Shown one piece after another: positions 15,463-22,993 of a DNA stretch of 23,547 nt (positions are counted from its first letter, which is position 1; the number at the start of each line of letters is the position of its first letter). Where the stretch lies: positions 1 through 23,547 of the forward strand of contig JAKITE010000032.1 in assembly GCA_021648225.1 (NCBI GenBank), read 5' to 3'. A model generated the notes under the pieces. The model was not told the DNA's origin. It was given only the letters and a program-made list of their open reading frames with translations, and ran no database searches. The position numbers and the translations under genes are program-made. This DNA comes from Paracoccaceae bacterium. Lineage in GTDB: Bacteria > Pseudomonadota > Alphaproteobacteria > Rhodobacterales > Rhodobacteraceae.

Positions 15463-15537
15463 CGAAATTTTCCAATTCTGTGAAATTCGCACGAAAATTA
15501 CGCTAAATCCGAAGCCCTGCGCAATAAACCGACGTTT

Positions 15538-15574
15538 TTGCAGCGCAATACAAGGTTTCATAAAATACGAAACC
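15538..15574 (+). promoter_or_regulatory. LysR gene promoter overlapped by a GGTTTC-N9-GAAACC operator
   Basis: TTGCAG (15538-15543) and TAAAAT (15561-15566) are spaced by 17 bases. The perfect dyad GGTTTC-N9-GAAACC (15554-15574) covers the -10 and contains the T-N11-A type spacing that LysR proteins recognise. This suggests autorepression. Predicted leader before ATG 15628 is ~55 nt. Confidence 0.6.
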
Positions 15575-15627
15575 GATTGCCAAATTGTCGCGCCATCCTG
15601 TAACCTGTCCAAAACAGGGGTAAAAAC

Positions 15628-16524
15628 ATGGATTGGGACAAATTACGCATTTTTCATGCGGTTGCCGGTGCAGGCAGTCTGACCCATGCGGGAGAGGTGC
15701 TGCACCTTAGCCAATCCGCTGTCAGCCGCCAAATTCGCGGGCTGGAGGATTCGTTAAATGTTATCCTGTTTCATCGCCATGCACGCGGCCTGATACTAAC
15801 CGAGCAGGGCGAATTACTGTTTGATGCAGCCAAAGCCATGTCAAAACGCCTGGAGGCCGCATCGGCCCGCATCCGCGATTCCGAGGATGAGGTTTTTGGC
15901 GAATTGCGCGTCACCACCACCACCGGATTCGGCAGCCTGTGGCTGGCCCCGCGCATGGGGCATTTATATGAAAAATACCCCGATCTGAAAATTGACCTGA
16001 TGCTGGAGGAACGGGTGCTGGACCTGCCCATGCGCGAGGCCGACGTAGCGATTCGCATGAAAGAGCCGTCCCAAGCTGACCTGATCCGGCGGCGGCTGAT
16101 GGACGTAAACATGAAATTCTATGCCAGCCCGCAATACCTGGCAGAACACGGCACCCCGCAAAAACCTGATGATATGAAAAACCACCGCATTATCAGCCAG
16201 AATTCCAGCGCACCTCAGGTTAGCGCCGGTGCCACATGGATGTCGCCTTATCTGATGTCTCCCAGCCAGTCGGTTTTGACGGTAAATAATTATTTCGGCA
16301 TCCTGCAAGCAGTGCGAAGCTCGCTTGGAATCGGGGCTTTGCCCGATTACCTGACAGCCGACTTTCCCGAGCTGGTAAACGTGTTACCGGATGAGGGCAG
16401 CGCACCGGTTCCGGTCTATCTGGCCTATCCCGAAGAGCTGAAACATTCGAAACGAATCGAGGTTTTCAAGGAATTCGTTCTGAAAGAGGTTATCGCCTAT
16501 CGCCGCCAAATGCGCGATAAATAG
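15628..16524 (+). CDS. LysR-family transcriptional regulator, divergent from IOR
   Basis: 298 residues. The N-terminal helix-turn-helix covers residues ~1-60 (RIFHAVAGAGSLTHAGEVLHLSQSAVSRQIRGLEDSLNVILFHRHARGLILTEQG), and the remainder is the ligand-binding domain with a GFGSLWLAPRMGHLYEKYPDLKIDLML strand. It is divergent from the indolepyruvate ferredoxin oxidoreductase gene across a 212-bp control region, so it probably senses a 2-oxo acid or related aromatic metabolite and controls that gene and itself. AGGGG at 15616-15620 precedes the ATG by about seven bases. Effector is unknown. Confidence 0.93.
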   Translation: MDWDKLRIFHAVAGAGSLTHAGEVLHLSQSAVSRQIRGLEDSLNVILFHRHARGLILTEQGELLFDAAKAMSKRLEAASARIRDSEDEVFGELRVTTTTGFGSLWLAPRMGHLYEKYPDLKIDLMLEERVLDLPMREADVAIRMKEPSQADLIRRRLMDVNMKFYASPQYLAEHGTPQKPDDMKNHRIISQNSSAPQVSAGATWMSPYLMSPSQSVLTVNNYFGILQAVRSSLGIGALPDYLTADFPELVNVLPDEGSAPVPVYLAYPEELKHSKRIEVFKEFVLKEVIAYRRQMRDK

Positions 16525-16607
16525 ATTTATTTACGTTATATCAACACTTTGCCTATAGCTATGCAATCAGGTGATAGCGGGTATGCAAGGTTTTTTGCGT
16601 ATTTCTA

Positions 16608-16636
16608 TTGAACGGCGCAGACAGCCACCCTATATC
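16608..16636 (+). promoter_or_regulatory. Promoter for a putative small RNA
   Basis: TTGAAC (16608-16613) and TATATC (16631-16636) are separated by 17 bases. It lies within a non-coding stretch and points at a compact structured element ending in a terminator, rather than at a gene. Confidence 0.55.
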
Positions 16637-16642
16637 ACTCTC

Positions 16643-16720
16643 GAAGCAGACGAGTTCTTCTCGTCATCGTTTCATACCTCCCTGTTGGACTTGGGCCGAG
16701 CTTTGCTCGGCCTTTTTTTT
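16643..16720 (+). ncRNA. Putative orphan small RNA (~78 nt), two hairpins
   Basis: Starting about seven bases after the predicted -10, the sequence holds a hairpin GACGAG-UUCUU-CUCGUC (16649-16665), a ~28-nt unpaired linker with an ACCUCCC run (16676-16682) complementary to Shine-Dalgarno sequences, and a strong intrinsic terminator. No plausible ORF is present: a short frame at 16571-16759 has no ribosome binding site and reads through the terminator. This is the usual architecture of a trans-acting sRNA that occludes ribosome binding sites. I do not recognise the family. Neighbours are a LysR gene upstream and a DMT transporter downstream. Confidence 0.55.
16694..16720 (+). terminator. Intrinsic terminator
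   Basis: Perfect 8-bp stem GGCCGAGC / GCTCGGCC (16694-16701 and 16705-16712) with a TTT loop, followed by eight T residues (16713-16720). A textbook rho-independent terminator that also ends any LysR readthrough. Confidence 0.92.
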
Positions 16721-16755
16721 GGCCAGACAAAATATTGGAATTTTACCGCTATTTA

Positions 16756-16784
16756 TTGACCAGCCGCATAATTTTAAGTATCGC
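16756..16784 (+). promoter_or_regulatory. Weak candidate promoter for the DMT transporter
   Basis: TTGACC (16756-16761), a 17-base spacer, then TATCGC (16779-16784); the -35 is good, the -10 poor. It lies just after the terminator and 36 bases before ATG 16821. Confidence 0.3.
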
Positions 16785-16820
16785 GAAGCCAGCCCACCCC
16801 AACCGAAAACGATCTCAATC

Positions 16821-17693
16821 ATGTCCTTCCGCGCTGCCAATTTCAAAAGTGCAATTTTCATGATGGGCAGCATGGCAGGGTTTGTCATTTCCGACACGTT
16901 TATGAAACTGGTAGGCGATAATATGGGGTTTTATCAGGTCATCGCACTGCGCGGCGTTCTGGTTACCGCACTTCTTGTAGCTTTTGCCGCGTGGCGGGGC
17001 GGGTTATTTTATATGCCTGCCAAAAAAGACCGTGGCATTATTCTTGTGCGTTCAGCTGCCGAGATCGGCGCAACCATTTGTTTTTTAAGCGCACTTTATC
17101 ATATGCCATTGGCCAATATCACCGCAATCATGCAATCTTTGCCGCTGGCCATTACATTGGCCGCAGCGGTTTTTCTGCGCGAACCGGTTGGCTGGCGACG
17201 GTATCTGGCGATATTTGTCGGGTTTGCCGGCGTATTGTTAATCGTGCGCCCCGGTGCTGGCGCGTTTGATATCTATGCGCTTTATGCCATTGGCGCGGTC
17301 GGGTTTGTTACCCTGCGCGATTTGGTTACAAGACGGTTGTCACACCATATTCCGTCAACATTCGTTGCGGTTTTTGCCTCTGGGGCGGTGATGTTGATGG
17401 GGTTTGCCATGATGTCGGTTGGTGAATGGCAACCGGTTAGCTTGCAGGAAATCACCTACCTTTCCGGTTCAGCCCTTGCGCTAATGGGCGGCTATCAATT
17501 TGCCATCATGACCATGCGACTGGGCGAGGTCAGCTTTGTGGCGCCATTTCGCTATACGGCATTGCTTTGGGCCATCCCGCTAAGCCTGTTTGTGTTTGGT
17601 GACCAGCCCGATATCTGGATGCTGGTGGGCAGCTTTATTGTCGTGGCATCGGGGATTTATACTTTTATGCGTGAAAATAGAATCAACAGATAA
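16821..17693 (+). CDS. DMT-family (EamA domain) transporter
   Basis: 290 residues with about ten membrane helices arranged as two EamA repeats (residues ~8-140 and ~150-285), the drug/metabolite transporter layout. The N-terminal repeat shows SDTFMKLVGDNMGFYQVIALRGVLVT and ALYHMPLANITAIMQSLPLAITLAAAVFLREPVGWRRYLAIFVGFAGVLLIVRP, typical of the RhtA/SAM-transporter-like branch. It is an inner-membrane exporter or exchanger of small metabolites; the substrate cannot be read from sequence. ATG 16821 has no strong Shine-Dalgarno but is followed at once by the first repeat; in-frame starts further upstream lie before the terminator. The last 11 bases overlap the convergent cobB. Confidence 0.9.
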   Translation: MSFRAANFKSAIFMMGSMAGFVISDTFMKLVGDNMGFYQVIALRGVLVTALLVAFAAWRGGLFYMPAKKDRGIILVRSAAEIGATICFLSALYHMPLANITAIMQSLPLAITLAAAVFLREPVGWRRYLAIFVGFAGVLLIVRPGAGAFDIYALYAIGAVGFVTLRDLVTRRLSHHIPSTFVAVFASGAVMLMGFAMMSVGEWQPVSLQEITYLSGSALALMGGYQFAIMTMRLGEVSFVAPFRYTALLWAIPLSLFVFGDQPDIWMLVGSFIVVASGIYTFMRENRINR

Positions 17694-18966
17694 TATGGGC
17701 AAAAGACCCGCAAACCTTGTGATTTATATGGCCGATTTGGCCTAGGTTTTGATTCAGAGAATCAGTTGTAGCAAATAAATGGCCTGTGTCTGCCCCCGCA
17801 ATAACCGACGCATAATGAAATTCATGCGCTTTCAGCTCCTGCCCCTTGAATGGCCCCGCCATTCCGGTCAGATTACGATAGCCAAGGTGGATTTTCGGTT
17901 TGGCAAAACTGGTTGAACCCGGCAACATTCCCAACATGTTATGGGATTGCCCATCGCCATCGACCAGCCGCTCCCCCAACACCATATAGCCGCCGCATTC
18001 CCCGTAAATCATGGCATTGCTTTGGCGCATAGCTGTCAGAAACGTGGTATTCGAGGCTATTTTTCCCGCATATAATTCCGGATAACCGCCAGGTAAAAAC
18101 ACCGCATCCGCGCTTGGGTCCGGCCCCTGATCCGCAAGCGGCGAAAATTCCGATATTTGCGCCCCCGCATCCCGCCAGCCCTGCAATAAATGCGGATAGG
18201 CAAACGCAAATGCCGCATCCCGCGCCACTGCAATATGCTGGCCAAATGGTGCAAACCCCTTTGGCATACCGGTTTTTTCGATATTTTTTGCCAGCAAGAC
18301 AAGCTGGTCAATATCCACATAGCGGTCCATTAATGCGCCAGCTTGCGCAACAAACCCTTCCAGCCCCGCATCTTCCTGCGCCTGAACCAGCCCCAGATGC
18401 CGCGAAGGGCGGGCCAGTTTTTCAACACGCGGAACAGACCCGATCACCGGAACCCCTTGGGCTTCAATCGCACCCGCCAGCATTTTGTGGTGACGCGATG
18501 ATGCGACCTTGTTCAATATCACCCCGACAATGGAGATATCCGCGCGAAACCCCGTCATACCCGCCACAATCGCAGCGGCAGTCTGGCCCTGTTTGCTGGC
18601 ATCCAGCACCAATACCACCGGCAGCCCCAGCACCGCAGCCAGATCAGCAACTGAGCCTTTGCCAAGGGGATCATCCGCATCAAGCGCCCCGTCAAACAGG
18701 CCCATCGCGCCCTCGACCAGCAACAATTCCCCACCTTGCCGATGGGCCAAGCCGCGCAATTGCGCGGCTTGCATGGCCCATGCATCAAGATTCACACATG
18801 GCTTGCCAGATGCCGCGCGGTGAAATGCAGGGTCGATATAATCCGGCCCTGATTTGGCGCTGGAAACATCAATACCCCGGTTTTTAAGCGCGCGGATCAG
18901 CCCCAGCGTCACCATGGTTTTACCCGCGCCAGAACTTGGCGCGGCAATGATCAGCCCCTTAGTCAT
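17683..18966 (-). CDS. cobB: Cobyrinic acid a,c-diamide synthase
   Basis: 427 residues. N-terminal ATP-grasp-free P-loop domain GLIIAAPSSGAGKTMVTLGLIRAL with KSGPDYIDPAFH, then LLVEGAMGLFDG; C-terminal glutamine amidotransferase domain with FLPGGYPELYA and the catalytic YGECGGYM (Cys324), with a late HEFHYAS supplying His. It amidates side chains a and c of (hydrogeno)byrinic acid using glutamine and ATP, in the aerobic cobalamin route. ATG 18966 overlaps the cobA stop by eight bases. It is the last gene of the operon and runs into the convergent DMT gene by 11 bases. Confidence 0.95.
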   Translation of the reverse strand: MTKGLIIAAPSSGAGKTMVTLGLIRALKNRGIDVSSAKSGPDYIDPAFHRAASGKPCVNLDAWAMQAAQLRGLAHRQGGELLLVEGAMGLFDGALDADDPLGKGSVADLAAVLGLPVVLVLDASKQGQTAAAIVAGMTGFRADISIVGVILNKVASSRHHKMLAGAIEAQGVPVIGSVPRVEKLARPSRHLGLVQAQEDAGLEGFVAQAGALMDRYVDIDQLVLLAKNIEKTGMPKGFAPFGQHIAVARDAAFAFAYPHLLQGWRDAGAQISEFSPLADQGPDPSADAVFLPGGYPELYAGKIASNTTFLTAMRQSNAMIYGECGGYMVLGERLVDGDGQSHNMLGMLPGSTSFAKPKIHLGYRNLTGMAGPFKGQELKAHEFHYASVIAGADTGHLFATTDSLNQNLGQIGHINHKVCGSFAHIIC

Positions 18967-19720
18967 TTTTCAGCCAGTCAAGCTGTTCACGCAACAAAAC
19001 CCCGCGCCCCACACAAATAATCGCGGGCGATCCAACGCCGCTGCTGGCAATATCCGCCGCTGCGGTTTCAAGCGTGGTTTCCAAGACCTCCATTTCGGGC
19101 AATGTAGCGTTTTTCACCACCGCCACAGGGTCGCTTGCAGGCCTGCCACCTGCAATTAGTGCCGCTGAAATTTCAGCAATATTGCGGGTTGCCATATACA
19201 TCACAATCATGCCCGCAGCCTTGGCCACCGCGTTCCAGTCGATTGCATCCGGTGCCAGCCCGTTTTTATCATGGCCGGTCAGAAAAATGACCGAGCTGTT
19301 CACATCCTTTGATGTCACCGGAATGCCCGCATAAGCCAACCCACCTATGCCCGCCGTAATGCCCGGAATAATTCGAAATGGGATATTCGCCGCCGCCAAT
19401 TCCGCCGCTTCTTCAGCCCCGCGCCCAAACACAAACGGGTCGCCACCCTTTAATCGCAACACCCGTTTGCCAGCCTTGGCAAAATCAATCAGCATTGCGG
19501 TGATTTCATCCTGTTTAGGCGATGGTTTGCCGCCGCGTTTACCAGCGCAAATCTGTTGCGCATCGGGTTTGGCCCAATCCAACACGATATCATTGACCAG
19601 CGCATCATAAATAATCACATCCGCCTGCTTAAGCGCCTCAACCGCGTGCAGCGTCAACAACCCCGGGTCGCCCGGCCCCGCGCCAACCAGCCAAACCGAG
19701 CCTTTGGCAAATTTAGTCAC
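18959..19720 (-). CDS. cobA: Uroporphyrinogen-III C-methyltransferase
   Basis: 253 residues, a single-domain SUMT. Motifs: VWLVGAGPGDPGLLTLHAVEALKQADVIIYDALV (SAM-binding start), CAGKRGGKPSPKQDEI and LRLKGGDPFVFGRGAEEAAEL, then PGITAGIGGLAYAGIPVT, all diagnostic. It adds methyl groups at C2 and C7 of uroporphyrinogen III to make precorrin-2, the branch point to siroheme and cobalamin. There is no fused CysG dehydrogenase/ferrochelatase domain. Its ATG overlaps the cobM stop by four bases, and its own end overlaps cobB by eight. Confidence 0.96.
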   Translation of the reverse strand: MTKFAKGSVWLVGAGPGDPGLLTLHAVEALKQADVIIYDALVNDIVLDWAKPDAQQICAGKRGGKPSPKQDEITAMLIDFAKAGKRVLRLKGGDPFVFGRGAEEAAELAAANIPFRIIPGITAGIGGLAYAGIPVTSKDVNSSVIFLTGHDKNGLAPDAIDWNAVAKAAGMIVMYMATRNIAEISAALIAGGRPASDPVAVVKNATLPEMEVLETTLETAAADIASSGVGSPAIICVGRGVLLREQLDWLKND

Positions 19721-20484
19721 ACCAAAACCTTTGGCCGCAAAACATGCGGGATTTTGGGATCATACAGGGCCGAGTCCTTAAAATCGCTAATATTGGCCAA
19801 TGCAGGTCCGATAAAAATCAGCGCCGTGCGGGTAATTTTTTCAGCCCGCACCTTCAGGCGAATATCCGATAGCGTGCCACGGATGATTTTTTCATCGGGC
19901 CAACCAACCCGATAGGCCACCACAACCGCACAATCGGCGCCATAATGCGGGGCAAGCTGGCGCTCGATTTCACGCAGGTTGCGAATGGCCAGATGGATAA
20001 CAAGCGTGGCACCCGTGCGGCCAAAATTCTCCAGCGTTTCACCGGCTGGCATATCGGTGGATTTCATCGACATGCGGGTCAAAACAATGCTTTGGGCAAT
20101 TTCCGGTATGGTCAATTCCTGCCCCATTGCCGCCGCTGCTGCGCTATAGGCCGAAACCCCCGGCGTAATATCATAAGGAATGCCTGCCGCCTTAAGCCGC
20201 CGGATTTGCTCGGCAATCGCGCCATAAAGCGCTGGGTCACCGGAATGCACCCGCGCTACGTCCAGCCCCTGTTCATGCGCGGCAACAATTTCAGCGTGGG
20301 TATCATCCAGCGTCATCGGGGCCGTATCCAGCACCCGCGCGCCTTTGGGGGTGAATGCCACCACCGCCTCGGGCACCAGCGAACCGGCATATAAACATAC
20401 GGGGCAGCTTTCAATCAGCCGCCGTCCCTTGATGGTAATCAAATCAGGGTCGCCCGGCCCTGCGCCGATAAAATGCACTGTCAT
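19717..20484 (-). CDS. cobM: Precorrin-4 C11-methyltransferase
   Basis: 255 residues. VHFIGAGPGDPDLITIKGRRLIESCPVCLYAGSLVPE at the start, then RVHSGDPALYGAIAEQIRRL and DITPGVSAYSAAAAAMGQELTIPEIAQSIVLTRMS are the CobM/CbiF signatures. It methylates C11 of precorrin-4 to give precorrin-5. The ATG at 20484 overlaps the end of the CbiG-CobJ gene by four bases, consistent with coupled translation. Confidence 0.95.
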   Translation of the reverse strand: MTVHFIGAGPGDPDLITIKGRRLIESCPVCLYAGSLVPEAVVAFTPKGARVLDTAPMTLDDTHAEIVAAHEQGLDVARVHSGDPALYGAIAEQIRRLKAAGIPYDITPGVSAYSAAAAAMGQELTIPEIAQSIVLTRMSMKSTDMPAGETLENFGRTGATLVIHLAIRNLREIERQLAPHYGADCAVVVAYRVGWPDEKIIRGTLSDIRLKVRAEKITRTALIFIGPALANISDFKDSALYDPKIPHVLRPKVLV

Positions 20485-22301
20485 GACAGGTCTCCGTCTA
20501 TTTTGCGCGCATAACCGCGCGGTGTATACATGCGCGGCCCCTCGCCCAGTTGCGCCAGTTTTGAGTTGCTGGACCCGACCAGAACAACCGTCAGCATATC
20601 CACATCATCAACCTGCAAATCTTTAAGATGCACATAACGCACATATTCCTCGGGCCGCCCGAGGCTGCTGGCCAGCATCACCGGCGTATCTGCGGGGCGA
20701 TGTTGCAACAAAATATCCCGCGCCTCTGCCAGCAAAGTGCGGCGGCGTTTGGAAACGGGGTTATAAAAGGCAATCACAAAATCCCCCTCGGCAGCAGCGT
20801 GCAGGCGTTTGATAATGTCTTCGCGAGGCGTCAGCAGGTCTGACAGCGAAATCGCACAAAAATCATGGCCCAAAGGCGCACCGGCGCGTGCGGCGGCACC
20901 TTGCAGGGCCGAAACTCCGGGGGTGGAAACCACCTCGATGCGGCGCGCTGCATCCGATACGCCCAGCGCATCCGGCCCGCGATCCAGCAGTTCAAACACC
21001 AAGGCACCCATGGCATAAATGCCTGCATCACCGGAACAAATCAGCGCCACATTATGGCCTTTTCCGGCCTGTTCCAGCGCATAACGGCAGCGGTCTTCTT
21101 CGCCGCCCAACGGAAAATCCGTGCGTTTTTTGCCAAAGGCCAATGGCCCCAAAAGATCAATATATAAGCCGTAACCAACCAACTCGGAGGCTTCTGCCAC
21201 CAACATTGATGCCTCAGGCGTGCGCCATGAATGCTGACCGGGGCCAATGCCGATGATAGAAAGTTTTCCGCGTTCGTTACCGCGTAATTCTTCAATAGGT
21301 TGGGGCGCATATGCCAATGCACAAGTCGCATGTTTGGATTTTCGTTTATAACCACCTAGGTACCCGTCCGGCCCTGCCGCCCGCACCGCTGCTGCTTCAG
21401 AAACTGAATGACAACCAACTTCTGCAAAAACCACCTCTGACGCATTTTCAACACGATAGGTTTCTTTTTCTAAGCTCTCAGCGTTAAAAAACCGAATTGG
21501 CAGATCAAGATTCTTGGCTAATTCGAGCATGGCCGGTTCGTCTGCTTTCAGATCCAGAGAAAAAATTCCCCTTAATGCTTTGGGCGCAACGTCCGCTTCC
21601 TTAAGTGTTTTTTTGACCAGTATTTCAAGCTCTTGCGGTGGGCACCCACGCGAACAACCAACCCCCAACGTAACCCGCAAAGGATGGAACAAAAGCGCTG
21701 ACTTGTCTTCGGGCAGATAGGCATCAGTTGTGCAATAAATATCAAGATCATTGCCTTCGGGCAGTCCCTGAAGCCAATGTGCTTTTGGTGCTTCGTCATC
21801 GCGAATATATGCACCGCCGCCATTTAGCAACGTCATCATCGCATCTTTGGCCGCTTCGGGATTGGCCAATCGCCACCCCAAAGGCGGCTCATCCAACGCC
21901 ACGCCCAGCGCCACATCGCCCGCCGTTGTTACCGCCGCGCGGCTTTTTAATGCTTCTGCAATCTGTTTTGCCAACCGGTTAGCCCCGTGATGCCCGCCCA
22001 AAAGCGGGATAACCGTGGAGCCATCATCAGGAATGCAAATCAGCGGGGGTTCGCTATGTTTATCAACCAACACAGGCGCAACCGCGCGTACCAGAATGCC
22101 GGCGGCGCAAATGCCGATCACCGGATGGCCCGCTTGAAACAGTGTTCGCACATGGTCAAGCGCATTTGGGAAATACGCATCAGCCTCGTCAACACGCCCC
22201 TCGCGGCCATGCAGGGGCACATTTAACGCATCTGCCACACGGCGCGCGGTTTTGTATCCGGCACGGGACAGACAAAGCACAATCGGGGTTAGTTCAGCCA
22301 C
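20481..22301 (-). CDS. cobJ: CbiG-CobJ fusion (cobalamin biosynthesis CbiG + precorrin-3B C17-methyltransferase)
   Basis: 606 residues. Residues ~1-340 are CbiG: N-terminal PIVLCLSRAGYKTARRVADAL, central HPVIGICAAGILVRAVAPVL with PVIPLLGGHHGANRLA-type block, and C-terminal LGVGCSRGCPPQELEILVKKTL and FAEVGCHSVSEAAAVRAAG. Residues ~345-600 are CobJ: SIIGIGPGQHSWRTPEASMLVAEASELVGYGLYIDLL, VALICSGDAGIYAMGALVFELLDRG, FVIAFYNPVSKRR. CobJ makes precorrin-4 from precorrin-3B with ring contraction; CbiG opens the delta-lactone in the anaerobic pathway. Such fusions are known in Rhodobacterales. The DNA for residues ~220-325 (21330-21640) is noticeably lower in GC than the rest. It overlaps cobI by 13 bases. 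Confidence 0.93.
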   Translation of the reverse strand: MAELTPIVLCLSRAGYKTARRVADALNVPLHGREGRVDEADAYFPNALDHVRTLFQAGHPVIGICAAGILVRAVAPVLVDKHSEPPLICIPDDGSTVIPLLGGHHGANRLAKQIAEALKSRAAVTTAGDVALGVALDEPPLGWRLANPEAAKDAMMTLLNGGGAYIRDDEAPKAHWLQGLPEGNDLDIYCTTDAYLPEDKSALLFHPLRVTLGVGCSRGCPPQELEILVKKTLKEADVAPKALRGIFSLDLKADEPAMLELAKNLDLPIRFFNAESLEKETYRVENASEVVFAEVGCHSVSEAAAVRAAGPDGYLGGYKRKSKHATCALAYAPQPIEELRGNERGKLSIIGIGPGQHSWRTPEASMLVAEASELVGYGLYIDLLGPLAFGKKRTDFPLGGEEDRCRYALEQAGKGHNVALICSGDAGIYAMGALVFELLDRGPDALGVSDAARRIEVVSTPGVSALQGAAARAGAPLGHDFCAISLSDLLTPREDIIKRLHAAAEGDFVIAFYNPVSKRRRTLLAEARDILLQHRPADTPVMLASSLGRPEEYVRYVHLKDLQVDDVDMLTVVLVGSSNSKLAQLGEGPRMYTPRGYARKIDGDLS

Positions 22302-22993
22302 GGGTCTTGGCCTTTCGTAATAAGAATCATCGAGAAATAAGGCGCAGGATCAGGCGCGCGCCCCAAGGGCAGCACTTGCTGTGATGGCAGGCTGGCGCGC
22401 GCAATAAATGTGGTGCGCGCGGACAGGCCCATATCATCCAGCAATGCACGAATGCGGCCCAGATGGCGGCCTACTTTCATAATAACAGCCGAACCGGTCG
22501 CATCAATACGGCTGCGCATTTCTGTGTCACCCAGCGGGCCGGGGATGATGGTTAACACCTCGTTACGGGCCGAAAGCGGGGTTTTGGCAACGGCTGCACA
22601 GGCAGTAACCGACGTCACGCCCGGCACAATCTCACTTTCAAACCGGTCAGACAGGCGCGAAAACAGATACATGAATGAACCGTAAAAAAACGGGTCACCT
22701 TCGCATAACACCACAACATCCTGACCTTGTGACAGGTGTTCGGTAATTGCAGCCGCACCAATGTCATAAGCCGCTTGGGCCGGTTCACGCGCCACTGTCA
22801 TGGGAATGTCAATTTTGATCTCAACCGCATCTGGCGCGATTATATTTTCCGCGATGCTGCGCGCAAAGCTTTCCGCGCCAGCCAAGGTCGGGTATGCCAC
22901 CACCCGCGCCGCTTTGATCAGGCGGTGGGCCTTTAAGGTCATCAGTTCCGGATCGCCGGGGCCAAGGCCAATACCGTATAGCTTGCCATTCAT
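22289..22993 (-). CDS. cobI: Precorrin-2 C20-methyltransferase
   Basis: 234 residues, the family length. KLYGIGLGPGDPELMTLKAHRLIKAARVVAYPT at the N-terminus, VVLCEGDPFFYGSFMYLFSRL and EIVPGVTSVTACAAVAKTPLSARNEVLTIIPG are diagnostic of CobI/CbiL. It methylates C20 of precorrin-2 to precorrin-3A. Its ATG overlaps the cobL stop by four bases. Confidence 0.95.
   Translation of the reverse strand: MNGKLYGIGLGPGDPELMTLKAHRLIKAARVVAYPTLAGAESFARSIAENIIAPDAVEIKIDIPMTVAREPAQAAYDIGAAAITEHLSQGQDVVVLCEGDPFFYGSFMYLFSRLSDRFESEIVPGVTSVTACAAVAKTPLSARNEVLTIIPGPLGDTEMRSRIDATGSAVIMKVGRHLGRIRALLDDMGLSARTTFIARASLPSQQVLPLGRAPDPAPYFSMILITKGQDPWLN

Noticed and set aside
16571..16759. 62-codon ORF spanning the putative sRNA
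   Set aside because: No ribosome binding site and it reads through a perfect intrinsic terminator.
18114..18887. 257-codon plus-strand ORF opposite cobB
   Set aside because: Pro/Gln-rich low-complexity antisense frame of a clear CobB.
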